Assembly (NCBI GenBank): GCA_023957575.1
Contig: JAMLGU010000004.1
Coordinates: forward strand, 248,001-312,000
Direction of reading: 5' to 3'
Origin: Chitinophagaceae bacterium
GTDB lineage: Bacteria; Bacteroidota; Bacteroidia; Chitinophagales; Chitinophagaceae
DNA: 64,000 bases
Shown: positions 1 through 9,956 of the stretch, piece by piece
Layout of the letters: every line of letters starts with the position of its first letter
Numbering within the stretch: position 1 is the first letter of the stretch
Made by a program: the position numbers and the translations under genes
The notes under the pieces: generated by a model
What the model saw: only the letters and a program-made list of their open reading frames with translations
What the model was told of the DNA's origin: nothing
Database searches by the model: none

Positions 1-1
1 A

Positions 2-1441
2 GCAGGATGGGTTATTAGTAGAGAATCTTTCTTTGCTTCTGCAAGAGATTATATCAATTACCTGAAATTAAGAGCCTCCTATGGCACACTGGGTAATACA
101 GTAAGTGGTAACTATGACTGGCAGACACTGTACCAAAAAGTGAATAATGTGTTTAACGAGCAGGTGGCAAATGGAGTGATTCAGCAAACAATTCAGAATC
201 TGACATTATCATGGGAAAAATTAACCACCTATAATCTGGGCTTGGAAGCAAGGCTCCTCAACAACCGTTTAAATACTGAGTTGGATTTTTATGTGCGCAA
301 TACATCTGATATTCTCACTGCATCCATCATTTATCTGACAATGGGAAATATCAGCGCACCGATGGCCAATACAGCTTCTATGACAAATAAAGGTGTTGAG
401 TTGACCTTGGGATGGAATGACAGAGCAGGAAAAGATTTCAGATATGGCATCAATGCTAATATTAGCTACAATGCAAACCATGTAACTAATTTTAAAGGCT
501 CCTTGAGATACGAGCAGGACCCTAACACTTTGGATATATGGGGCAATCCCACCTGGCGTTATACTAATCTGGCCGATGTGTCAACCGGCGGAGATACGCG
601 CCGTGTAGAAGGGCACATGATTGACGAATGGTTCCTGCGCCGTCCTTATTCGGGGAATGGCAGTTATACAAATGCTGATGGAACCGTTAATCCTGCCGGT
701 GGGCCTAAAGATGGTATGATTAGATCCAAAGCCGATTTGGAATGGGTGAAAGCAATGATAGCCGCCGGTTATTCATTTAATAATAATAAAGTTGGTTCTG
801 GCGCTGCAAATATCTGGTATGGTCAGATGATTATGGCAGACGTTAATGGTGATGGTAAGTATGGTAATGATGATGACAGAGAATTTACGGGTAAATCCTC
901 TGTTCCAAAATTTGTATTTGGCTTAAATATGACTGCTGCCTGGAAGGGAGTTGATCTGAATATGCTTTGGGCAGGCCGACTGGGCTCCTACCATTACATT
1001 AATGATAGAGGAGCTAACGGTTCTATTCTGTCAAACACCGGCGATGTGGTTCCTGCGGACTCCTGGACCAAATATTATTTTTATGACGCCGTAAAAGCAA
1101 ATTCTGATTATGATAATTATGATCCGGCAACAGACCCGAATGCAAAAATCAATAATAAATTTCCAAGATTATTGTCTGCCAGTTCGATCATGACATCCAA
1201 TACCTTTTACCTGTATAACTCTTCATATTTTAAATTGAAGTCTTTGCAGGTAGGTTACACATTGCCTAAAAACTGGTTAAATTCTGCCAGAATTAGTAAT
1301 CTTCGTGTTTTTGTATCAGGCGAAAATCTGCTGACAATCCAAAACAAAGATTTTCAGGGTGTAGATCCGGAATTGGGTAGCTCACTTATCGTTTATCCAA
1401 TTGCAAAATTGATTTCCGGCGGTTTGACACTTACTTTTTAA
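2..1441 (+). CDS. SusC/RagA-family TonB-linked outer membrane protein, C-terminal part (5' end outside window)
   Basis: The reading frame is open from base 2, so this is the 3' part of a larger gene; the first in-window Met (base 140) is not the start. The visible ~479 residues are the second half of a SusC-type beta-barrel, with aromatic-rich alternating strands, a typical SYGTLGN segment, a DVNGDGKYGNDDD calcium-loop-like stretch, and a closing YFKLKSLQVGYTLP then GGLTLTF terminal strand. SusC proteins import oligosaccharides across the outer membrane with energy from TonB-ExbBD and pair with a SusD lipoprotein lid. The susD gene follows after 20 bp, so they are co-transcribed. Plug domain and signal peptide lie outside the window. 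The family is clear; the substrate cannot be read from the sequence. Confidence 0.93.
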   Translation, partial: AGWVISRESFFASARDYINYLKLRASYGTLGNTVSGNYDWQTLYQKVNNVFNEQVANGVIQQTIQNLTLSWEKLTTYNLGLEARLLNNRLNTELDFYVRNTSDILTASIIYLTMGNISAPMANTASMTNKGVELTLGWNDRAGKDFRYGINANISYNANHVTNFKGSLRYEQDPNTLDIWGNPTWRYTNLADVSTGGDTRRVEGHMIDEWFLRRPYSGNGSYTNADGTVNPAGGPKDGMIRSKADLEWVKAMIAAGYSFNNNKVGSGAANIWYGQMIMADVNGDGKYGNDDDREFTGKSSVPKFVFGLNMTAAWKGVDLNMLWAGRLGSYHYINDRGANGSILSNTGDVVPADSWTKYYFYDAVKANSDYDNYDPATDPNAKINNKFPRLLSASSIMTSNTFYLYNSSYFKLKSLQVGYTLPKNWLNSARISNLRVFVSGENLLTIQNKDFQGVDPELGSSLIVYPIAKLISGGLTLTF

Positions 1442-1461
1442 TTAATCTAATAAAACAAGAT

Positions 1462-3354
1462 ATGAAAAAGATATTATTATTAATAACGGTAATTTATACA
1501 TTGGGGGCTTTGCCCGGGTGCAAGAAATTATTGGAAACATCACCTAATGATAAAATTTCTTCGGGAACCATGTGGTCCACTGAAGGTTTAGTGGATCAAG
1601 GTGTGATTGGGGTGTATTATTCATTACAACGTCCGGTAAGGAGTAATGGGCTAATAGGAACAGCTCAAAACATTGGGTACTATGGCTATGAAGCATTTGG
1701 TATGACCGGTCAGGGTGAATACAATTTGGACAATTTATTTTCGAGTACAGTAAAGCCAAGCGCCGGTTATTTTACTCATCATTGGAAATGGTGCTACGAT
1801 GGTATTCACCGTGCCAATGATGCCATTGCGCATATACCCGATGCGCAAATGAAGGAGGAAAAGAAAAAAAGACTTGTAGCTGAATGTAAAGTGTTGCGTG
1901 CATTCTTCTATATGAGGTTGAACGAGCTTTATGGTCGTGACGGTTTGGGAGTACCAATTTACACAGAACCTATAAGCCCAACTGATGCCAATAAAGGCCA
2001 AAGCCCAGAATCAGAAGTTTGGGATTTAATTTTTAAAGACCTGACTGATGCCATTAATGAATCTAATCTCCCTAATAATCAGATACAAGGTGAGGGTCGT
2101 GCAAGTAAGGGAGCTGCCTATGCATTAAGAGGCAGGGCTTATCTGATGACAAATAAATATGATTTGGCTGCTGCCGATTTTTCTAAAGTAGGGGAAATGG
2201 GTTATAAATTATATTCGAATTATCAGCAATTATTTAAGGTAGCACAAGAGCGTTGCGAAGAAATGATTTTGAGCGTGCAGTATATTGAAGAACCTACCGG
2301 TTATGGTACTGCCCTTCAAAAGTTCTGCGCAGCATTTCAACAAGGTTCTAAAGATAGCCGGGGTTGCTGGACCGACTTGCAAGTTACGCCGGCATTGGTG
2401 AACCTCTATGAGGTTATAGTAAATCCAACTACTGTAAAGCCATTTAATTGGTCAGACTTTTTCCCTCAGTGGGATGCACTATCGAGTATTTCAACCGCTC
2501 AAAGAAAAGTGTTCTTCCTGAGAGACCAAAAAGTAAATGGAATGGAGGTTCATCCAACTATTACAAATGTTATTAATGCCGAGTTAAATAAATTGGATGG
2601 CAGTGCAAAAGCATTATACTTACAAGAAGGTAATGAAGCACGACTAAAAGCAGCATATTCCAATAGAGATCCTCGTCTGGCATTTAATGTAGTTACTCCT
2701 TATGCTAATTTTAAGGGGGTGAATAGTAATTCCTCCGCGGAAGGAATGTACACCTTCAGATTTCCTGTTACCGGAAAATATTATGTTGATCAATCAGGTG
2801 CCGAGCCCAATTTGAATAAAAATCTCCCAAGTACGTATTATACTTCCGGCACTTGTAATGCTCAGGCAGAATTCAAATACATACATCGCAAATTTGTTGG
2901 AGAAGGATTAGAGTATGCCCGTCGTGAGCAAAATCCGGTGGATGAACCAATTATTCGCTATGCCGATGTGTTATTGATGTGGGCTGAAGCACTGGTTGAA
3001 ATGGGTGATCTTCAAGGCGCCATGCAGAAAGTAAAACAGGTAAGGGACAGAGTAGGAATTCCTACAATGTCGTCTTCTTTTGCCGATAAAAACACTGCCC
3101 GCAATTATGTACGTGATGAGCGTCGTCGTGAATTGATTGGTGAAGGCGTAAACTTCTTTGACGAAATGCGCTGGAAAACTTTAAAGGAAACGAAGTTTGA
3201 CCAAAAAGTAGCACAACATGCTTGGGGTGGCACCGAAAATACAGGAGGTACCACTTATGAATGGATTGGCGATTATTGGTACACCTGGCCGGTTCCAAAG
3301 GCAGAAATAGAGTTGAATAAAAACCTGAAACCGACCCCGGGATGGATTTATTAA
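1462..3354 (+). CDS. SusD/RagB-family nutrient-binding outer membrane lipoprotein
   Basis: This 630-residue protein starts with a lipoprotein signal peptide ending in LPGC (Cys about residue 19), then the SusD pattern: N-terminal TPR-like helices (DGIHRANDAIAHIPD, ECKVLRAFFYMRLNELYG), a long middle, and the C-terminal PIIRYADVLLMWAEAL block and RDERRRELIGEG block. It closes with TWPVPKAEIELNKNL and a terminal GW pair, as in most SusD proteins. It is surface-exposed and caps the SusC channel while binding glycan. At 630 residues it is longer than the usual 500-580. It follows its susC by 20 bp and is followed by a terminator-like hairpin. Family assignment is secure; ligand unknown. Confidence 0.95.
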   Translation: MKKILLLITVIYTLGALPGCKKLLETSPNDKISSGTMWSTEGLVDQGVIGVYYSLQRPVRSNGLIGTAQNIGYYGYEAFGMTGQGEYNLDNLFSSTVKPSAGYFTHHWKWCYDGIHRANDAIAHIPDAQMKEEKKKRLVAECKVLRAFFYMRLNELYGRDGLGVPIYTEPISPTDANKGQSPESEVWDLIFKDLTDAINESNLPNNQIQGEGRASKGAAYALRGRAYLMTNKYDLAAADFSKVGEMGYKLYSNYQQLFKVAQERCEEMILSVQYIEEPTGYGTALQKFCAAFQQGSKDSRGCWTDLQVTPALVNLYEVIVNPTTVKPFNWSDFFPQWDALSSISTAQRKVFFLRDQKVNGMEVHPTITNVINAELNKLDGSAKALYLQEGNEARLKAAYSNRDPRLAFNVVTPYANFKGVNSNSSAEGMYTFRFPVTGKYYVDQSGAEPNLNKNLPSTYYTSGTCNAQAEFKYIHRKFVGEGLEYARREQNPVDEPIIRYADVLLMWAEALVEMGDLQGAMQKVKQVRDRVGIPTMSSSFADKNTARNYVRDERRRELIGEGVNFFDEMRWKTLKETKFDQKVAQHAWGGTENTGGTTYEWIGDYWYTWPVPKAEIELNKNLKPTPGWIY

Positions 3355-3402
3355 ACTATTGAATTTTCATACTTTTGGGAGATCTCAAGAGAAGCAAATA
3401 TT

Positions 3403-3434
3403 AAAGGGATAGACAAAAATCTGTCCCTTTTTTT
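3403..3434 (+). terminator. Rho-independent terminator after first susCD pair
   Basis: AAAGGGA...TCCCTTT arms with a small internal bulge (AGA/TCTG) close a short A-rich loop and run into seven T residues. This separates the first susC-susD pair from the second. Confidence 0.7.
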
Positions 3435-3537
3435 CTCAAAAAAAGAAGTTGATTTTATTGTCTTTGTTGTAAATTGTGCAATGTTTTTTTTGAAAGAAAC
3501 ATGTCCCTTTATTTTTTATTTTTAATATTTCACCACT

Positions 3538-6500
3538 ATGCTATTGAAAAAAAGAGCCCTCGCGGCAAGCATAATTAGACTTGGGGTGCTAATTATGATT
3601 ATCTTTTGTTTGCCCCTTTTTAGCCTGGGTCAGGTCAATACAGTAACCGGCACTGTATTAGACGATTAGGGTAAACCCGTTTCCGGCGCCTCTGTTATAG
3701 TCAAAGCTACTATGGCAGGCACTCGAACTAACGATGATGGACAGTTTAACATTGCTGCTGCAAAAAATGCAGTCCTCGTTATCTCTTATGTTGGGTTTGA
3801 AAGCCTTGAGGTCCCCGTAAATGGCCGCTCAGAGATTACAATTACACTTAAATCACTTACCACCTCTTTGGAAGATGTAGTGGTGGTTGGTTATGGTACA
3901 AAAATCAAAAGAGATGTAGGCGGCGCTGTCTTATCAGTTGATCAAAAGCTGCTGAAAGACCGACCTGTAACCAATACCTTATCTGCCCTCCAGGGAACAG
4001 CTCCCGGTCTGGTTATTACACGCACCAATGGACAGCCCGGAAGAGAGGGCATCAATGCCCGCATCAGAGGTATTACATCATTGGGAGCGGGCAATGCGCC
4101 GCTGGTTATCATCGACGGTATTGAGGGAGATATTAATGCCCTGAACCCCAATGATATACAAAGTATTTCTGTATTGGAAGATGCTGCTTCTGCCTCTATT
4201 TATGGAGCAAAAGCAGGAGGTGGCGTTATATTGATTACTACCAAAGGCGGACGGTTGAACCAAAAAACCAATGTGGAAATCGTTTCAATGTACACTTTCA
4301 GAACCCCTTATGCCCGACCCGAGTTGATTAGCTCCAGAAGACAAGGCGAATTACAAAATGCAGCCCGCAAATTTGCAAATCAAAATGCCGATTTTACCGA
4401 TGAACAACTCGGTTGGTTTGATGACCCAAATGTCAATGATGTATGGAATACTAATACTAACGCTTGGGACTACTATTACAATTACAACCTTGAGGATGTT
4501 TTGATGCGCAAACAAAGCCCGCAAAAAAATATCAATTTGACTATTTCCGGAGGTGGTGACAAATCAACTTTTCTGATTTCAGCAGGATTTTTGGAACAAG
4601 AAGGTGTATTTAAGTTTGGACCGGATAGCTATAGTAAATTCAATACAAGGCTAAATTATAATACAAAGTTTTCAAAAATTTTCAGCTTAGATAGTCGTTT
4701 ATCCTTTACAAAGGAAAATATTGATGCTCCACCTGTGGGAGTAACAGGTGAGGGTCTAATGTACAATGTTTATTCCATTCGTGCTGCACGAAATCCAATA
4801 TTTACCCCGGGTACTGATGAAACTAAATATGCTTTTATAGGCACCATTTCTTCTGCTTATCCTATACTAAAAGACGGAGGATATGATCAGGATAACAGAT
4901 ATAATATGAACGGCGTGTTTAGCTTATCTGCAAAACAAATACTGAAAGGGCTGGATTTAAGGGCAGTATATAGTCCCGGATTAGTGCTTTCTAACCGCAC
5001 TGTGTTTAATCGTACCGTTCCTCGCTGGTCTATAGATAAAAATATGAATCCGGTACCCGGCACACCTCTCAACCAAACCAATTCTCTTATTAAGACAAGG
5101 CCTTTCAGTGTTTCTCAAAACTTTTTTACTACAGCAGATTATAATTACGTGATTAGTCAACATACTTTTCACCTGCTGGGAGGTTATGAGTTCAAGTCTT
5201 ATCAGTATGATTGGATTCAGGCCAGACAAAATGCTTTGTTGCTGAATGATTTCCCAACACTCAATTATACTACGCTTCCTCAAGCCGATGTTACGAACGT
5301 TGCCGATAACATTCAGGTTAATACCTGGCTTTCTTATTTTGGAAGATTGTCATACAATTTTGCAAACAAGTATTATTTTGAAGGAACGCTGCGTCAGGAT
5401 GGTAGTTCCCGATTGGCTCCCGGGCATAAATTTCAAACCTTTTATGCCGGAAATATATTTTGGCGTTTAACACAGGAAGATTGGTTTAAAAATGCGCTGC
5501 CCTGGGTAAACGAATTTAAAATAGCAGCATCCTACGGTACAGCAGGTGGTGCTCAAACACAAGATTCCAACTCAAATAACTATGACTTTCAGGGACCGCT
5601 TAACAGAGGATATTATCCCTTTAATGATGCACGCACAGCTTATTTTTATCAAGGAAATTTACCGGCCGATAGTAAATCATGGGAAATCATAGAAACCACC
5701 AACTTTGGCGTAGATCTTGAAATAATTAAAAGAAAATTGCGCTTGCACTATGACTATTTTATCAAAAAGAATAATAACGTTTTTGTTGGCCAGCAACTTC
5801 CTGCACTTCTTGGCGTAACGCCCAACCAGGCCAACTTAGCCGCAATACAGGTAAAAGGCTGGGGGCTTACCATCAACTGGAATGATGTGTTTAGAAACGG
5901 TAGTTACTTTATTACAGCCAATTTGAGCGATGACGTTAATAAGGTAGTCAAATATGATGGATCTGTATCTTATGGTGCAGGAATCAACAGCTCATTACCG
6001 GGATTGTCCACCAATTCAATATTTGGTTATAAAGCCAATGGGTATTTTACAACAGCAGAAGAGGTTCAAAATACGCCACGCAGAACGCCGAACACAGGAA
6101 TTGGCGACATCAAATTAATTGATATAAATGGAGATGGCCTGATTAACGAAGGAATAAATACTGCCGACAATCACGGCGATTTGGTTTATCTTGGTAATAC
6201 GAATCCTCGTTACGTATTCGGATTGAACGGAGGTTTTAACTGGAAAGGATTCGATTTCTCAGTTCTATTTAATGGAGTGGGTAAAAGAAGCATTCTAATT
6301 GAACCTTATGCAGCCATTGCATTTTATGATGGCTGGAGGTTGCCTTGGGCCATTCATCAGGATTATTGGACACCCGAAAATCCAAACGCAAAATTTCCGG
6401 CTATCCGTTTCAGCGATAGAGTAAATAATGTTACATCCTCTCATTGGGTGCAAAATGCAAGTTATATACGTCTGAAAAATCTGCAAGTGGGCTATACTTT

Positions 6501-6681
6501 ACAAAAGAAGGTGCATAACTGGAGAGCTATTGGCGACATAAGAATCTATTTCTCAGGTCAGGATATGTGGGAGAAAACAGGTATGTGGTTTAACTATTAT
6601 GATCCCGAAAATACAGACAGGATAACATTCGGCTATCCCATGTGGCGCAGTTATGCAGTAGGATTAAATGTTAATTTTTAA
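3538..6681 (+). pseudogene. SusC/RagA-family TonB-linked outer membrane protein with in-frame TAG at codon 44
   Basis: From the ATG at 3538 the frame encodes a signal peptide (MLLKKRALAASIIRLGVL... ending FSLGQ), then the start of a carboxypeptidase-regulatory-like domain (VNTVTGTVLDD). A TAG at 3667-3669 interrupts it, and the same frame resumes with GKPVSGASVIV. The expected residue is Gln or similar, so one C-to-T change (CAG to TAG) would explain it. The remaining ~1,000 residues are intact: TonB-box-like DVVVVGYGT, plug with LVIIDGIEGDINALNP and SVLEDAASASIYG, then the barrel to a terminal AVGLNVNF. Restart at the ATG at 3712 would give a protein with no signal peptide and half a regulatory domain, so it should not reach the membrane. 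It is either a recent nonsense mutation or a base-call error. The partner susD follows after 40 bp. Confidence 0.85.
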
Positions 6682-6721
6682 TCTTAAAAACATTTTTGTA
6701 AAACGATAAAATATTAACAAA

Positions 6722-8461
6722 ATGAAAATAGATTATAATAAAAATAGATTTATGCTCCTTTCTTTGTTTGCGGCTGCTTTGTTTGCAGGCAGCTGTACCA
6801 AGCAGTTGGAGCAAAACACAAAAACAGTGATTACCGATCCTGTTTTTTGGAAAAATACGAATGACTTAATGGGCGGTGTCAATTATCTGTATCAGAGTGT
6901 TCCCGATTTCGGTACACCATTAGATGATTTAAACAGTGATTTTGCGGCAAATGTTTTTGGCGGCACATTTAATACCATCAGCGACGGTTCCCGAAATGTA
7001 CCATCGGGCGATGGCAACTGGAATAATAATTACGCCTACATCAGAGCTGCAAACAATATATTACAAAAAGCAGCAGGTATTCCTGACGATGCACTAAAAA
7101 CTTATGCCATTGCTCAGGCAAGATTCTTCAGAGCATTGGCCTATTTCAAATTAGTGAGAATCTATGGAGATGTACCCTACATCGGCAGAACCATTACCGG
7201 ACGCGATGATGAAGCGCTTTATACCCCAAGATCTGATCGCAGAGCAGTTATTGACTCCATTTATGCAGATTTGGATTTTGCAGCCGCAAACAGCCCGCAG
7301 GCTGATGAAATATCAGGCAGCACCTCTACTACCGGACAGTTAGGCAAAGAATATGGACGTGTAACACGCAGTGCTGCTTTGGCATTAAAATCGAGAGTGG
7401 CGCTATATGAGGGCAGTTGGGAAAAATACCATGGAGAGCCTGAATTAAAAGGACCGAAAGACCCCACCAAACACTTCACAATTGCCAGAGATGCTGCATT
7501 AACGGTAATGAACGAAGGCAAACACAGCTTGTTTACCGGCACCGGAGCCATGAGTTTTCAGGACCTGTTTAGGTATCCTGGTGAGACGTATTCAAAAAAC
7601 AAAGAAAATATCCTTGCCCGATTGTATGGCAAAGACATACAGAATGTTGTAGCAAATAACGGCGGTTATATGCGTCCTTACAATACCGACGGACAAAATG
7701 CTGCTACCCGTGCTTTTGTAATGCTCGCACTTTATTCAGATGGGTTGCCTGCCGGAAAATCTCCTTTGGACTCTAATGGTAAAGAAACCGGTTTGCTTAC
7801 CGATTATCAAAACAGAGACCCCCGGCTGGTATTAACATTGTTCAAAGTGGGCGATCCTTATGCTTCTATTTCGGGTGGCAACCCCACATACAGAAATACA
7901 TACTGGTACCATCAACAAAAATACTGGACCGGTCAGGCTGACTTTTTGATAAGTCCGAATATCTTCCTTGATTTCATTGCTATCAGATACGGAGAGGTGT
8001 TACTGAACTATGCCGAAGCAGTTTATGAATTGAATGGAAGTATATCCGATGCTGATCTGGACAAATCAATTAATCTGTTGAGAAAAAGAGCTACCAACAA
8101 CGATACTTCAAAACTGCCTTTATTGACCAATGCATTTGTAAATGCCAACGGATTAAATATGCGCGATGAAATCCGCAGAGAGCGCTCCATTGAGCTGGCG
8201 TATGAAGGTTTTCGCTATTGGGATTTGTTGAGATGGAAAACTGCAGAAATCGAGCTCCCCAAGCCTATTCTGGGACGCAAATATTTTGACGGTTTAGACT
8301 ATGGCGGCAGCACTAAGCCTCCAATGTTAAACGGATATGTACTCTTTCAGGTAGCCGATAAAAGAAAATTCGATACTCAGAAGGATTATTTATGGCCATT
8401 GCCTACCGGTCAAATCGGTTTGAGTAACGGAACATTAACTCAAAACCCCGGATGGAAATAA
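6722..8461 (+). CDS. SusD/RagB-family outer membrane lipoprotein
   Basis: This 579-residue SusD-type lipoprotein has a signal peptide ending FAGSC (Cys about residue 25), then NTNDLMGGVNYLYQSVPD, the TPR-like block with ARFFRALAYFKLVRIYGDVPY, the C-terminal IRYGEVLLNYAEAVYELNG block, RRERSIELAYEGFRYWDLLRW, and the closing YLWPLPTGQIGLSNG...NPGW. It is the lid partner of the interrupted SusC immediately upstream (40 bp). If that SusC is really dead, this lipoprotein may have no transporter partner. It is transcribed with that gene and ended by a strong hairpin. The RWKTAEIELPKPILGRKYFDG segment is typical of Chitinophagaceae-like SusD members. Confidence 0.95.
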   Translation: MKIDYNKNRFMLLSLFAAALFAGSCTKQLEQNTKTVITDPVFWKNTNDLMGGVNYLYQSVPDFGTPLDDLNSDFAANVFGGTFNTISDGSRNVPSGDGNWNNNYAYIRAANNILQKAAGIPDDALKTYAIAQARFFRALAYFKLVRIYGDVPYIGRTITGRDDEALYTPRSDRRAVIDSIYADLDFAAANSPQADEISGSTSTTGQLGKEYGRVTRSAALALKSRVALYEGSWEKYHGEPELKGPKDPTKHFTIARDAALTVMNEGKHSLFTGTGAMSFQDLFRYPGETYSKNKENILARLYGKDIQNVVANNGGYMRPYNTDGQNAATRAFVMLALYSDGLPAGKSPLDSNGKETGLLTDYQNRDPRLVLTLFKVGDPYASISGGNPTYRNTYWYHQQKYWTGQADFLISPNIFLDFIAIRYGEVLLNYAEAVYELNGSISDADLDKSINLLRKRATNNDTSKLPLLTNAFVNANGLNMRDEIRRERSIELAYEGFRYWDLLRWKTAEIELPKPILGRKYFDGLDYGGSTKPPMLNGYVLFQVADKRKFDTQKDYLWPLPTGQIGLSNGTLTQNPGWK

Positions 8462-8493
8462 CGACTTTCTGTTAGTCGGATATTAATCCGCAG

Positions 8494-8560
8494 CCAAAGG
8501 CTATATCAATAGTTTTACTTTGAGCAAAGTTAAGCAATATTGATATAGCCTTTGGTTTTT
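8494..8560 (+). terminator. Long compound hairpin terminator after second susCD pair
   Basis: An 18-bp perfect inverted repeat (arms 8494-8511 and 8538-8555, CCAAAGGCTATATCAATA and its complement) is followed directly by TTTTT. The 26-base loop contains its own small hairpin (ACTTTG-AG-CAAAGT), so the structure is two-tiered. Confidence 0.8.
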
Positions 8561-8614
8561 AGATTGCTCTTTATTTAAATTATATAAAGTCCTTATTAAA
8601 AATTTTCTCAAATC

Positions 8615-9904
8615 ATGTTTAAATCAAATTACATTTTTGCACTACAGGCCATCATTTTTTTTGTTGCATGTACAACATCCAAAAAATCAGCAACAGGCGT
8701 TTCTGATGATTTTATTAAAAACAATTTCTCAAATGCCACCACCATGCTGAACAATATGCTGAAAACAGCAGATGAAAAATTTTCAGTAAAAAACGGCGCC
8801 TATCCCCGCACTACCAACAAAGAAGGTAAGATGGCTACAACCTCTATGTACGACTGGACGCCGGGCTTCTTCCCCGGCAATCTCTGGTACACTTATGAAT
8901 TTACCAAAGACCCTTCGATAAAAGCCGAAGCAGTGAAGTGGACCGAAAAATTAGAACCGCTTCAATATTATACCGGCAATCATGACTTAGGTTTTATGGT
9001 GTATTGCAGTTATGGCAATGCCAACCGTCTGGCCGGCAAACCTGAGTATAAAAACATACTGATCAATGCAGCTAAATCACTCTGCTCCAGATATAATGCT
9101 ACCGTTGGTTCCATCAAATCGTGGAACAGGTTCAACTCCTGGCATGGAAATGCATCTTACGACTTTCCGGTGATTATTGACAACATGATGAATCTGGAAC
9201 TTTTGTTTTTTGTCACAAAAATTACAGGCGATAACTATTACAGAAATATTGCCATCAAACACGCTGAAACAACCATGCAAAACCAGTTCCGACCCGACTA
9301 CAGTTCTTACCACGTCATTTGTTATGACAGTACTACCGGAAAGGTAGTGGCTAAAGAAACAGCTCAAGGTTATGCCGATAATTCTACCTGGTCGCGCGGG
9401 CAGGCATGGGCAATTTATGGTTTCACCATGACCTATCGGGAAACCAAAGATCCTCGCTTTCTGAAAACAGCTATTGGCCTTGCCGATTATTTTATCAATA
9501 ATAAAAACCTGCCTGAGGATGGCGTTCCTTACTGGGATTTCAATGCTAATGAGCCCGGCTATACACCCGGAGTAAAATCCTATGCCAATAAGGTAACGAC
9601 TAAATATCGTGATGCTTCTGCGGCACCTATCACCGCCTCCGGACTTCTTGAATTGAGTACTTATGTGAGTGGAAAAGAGTCGGAAAAGTATAAAAATTTT
9701 GCTATCAAAATGATCCGGTCATTGGCCGGCCCTGCTTACCTTGCCAAACCCGGAACCAATGGCGATTTCATCATCGAGCATTGTGTAGGCAGTATTCCGC
9801 ATCAGTCAGAAATTGACGTGCCATTGGTGTATGCCGATTATTATTTTTTGGAATCATTAATCAGGCTCAACCGCATAAACAAAGGCCAGGCGCTGATTCA
9901 ATAA
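8615..9904 (+). CDS. Glycoside hydrolase family 88 unsaturated glucuronyl hydrolase, lipoprotein
   Basis: GH88 enzymes hydrate and release the 4,5-unsaturated uronic acid left at the non-reducing end after polysaccharide lyase cleavage. The 429-residue protein has a lipoprotein signal (FFVAC, Cys about 19) and an alpha6/alpha6-barrel sequence. The two catalytic Asp sites of the family are visible: D124 in GNHDLGF and D189 in PVIIDNMMNLE. Flanking signatures include MYDWTPGFFPGNLW, DNSTWSRGQAWAIYGF and VPYWDFNA, with RDASAAPITASGLLEL near the C-terminus. The lipid anchor predicts action at the membrane on oligomers already imported by the SusCD system. It heads a gene set with the DUF2264 and GH95-like genes. 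The product of the heparinase-like gene at 33 kb would be a plausible substrate source (inference). Confidence 0.93.
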   Translation: MFKSNYIFALQAIIFFVACTTSKKSATGVSDDFIKNNFSNATTMLNNMLKTADEKFSVKNGAYPRTTNKEGKMATTSMYDWTPGFFPGNLWYTYEFTKDPSIKAEAVKWTEKLEPLQYYTGNHDLGFMVYCSYGNANRLAGKPEYKNILINAAKSLCSRYNATVGSIKSWNRFNSWHGNASYDFPVIIDNMMNLELLFFVTKITGDNYYRNIAIKHAETTMQNQFRPDYSSYHVICYDSTTGKVVAKETAQGYADNSTWSRGQAWAIYGFTMTYRETKDPRFLKTAIGLADYFINNKNLPEDGVPYWDFNANEPGYTPGVKSYANKVTTKYRDASAAPITASGLLELSTYVSGKESEKYKNFAIKMIRSLAGPAYLAKPGTNGDFIIEHCVGSIPHQSEIDVPLVYADYYFLESLIRLNRINKGQALIQ

Positions 9905-9956
9905 AGGGTCAGGGGAGTAGGCTATTGTTTTTAAAATAACTTAAATTGAACTCATT

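Noticed and set aside
3712..6681. Internal ATG at 3712 as the true SusC start
   Set aside because: It would remove the signal peptide and half of the regulatory domain that are clearly encoded upstream in the same frame.
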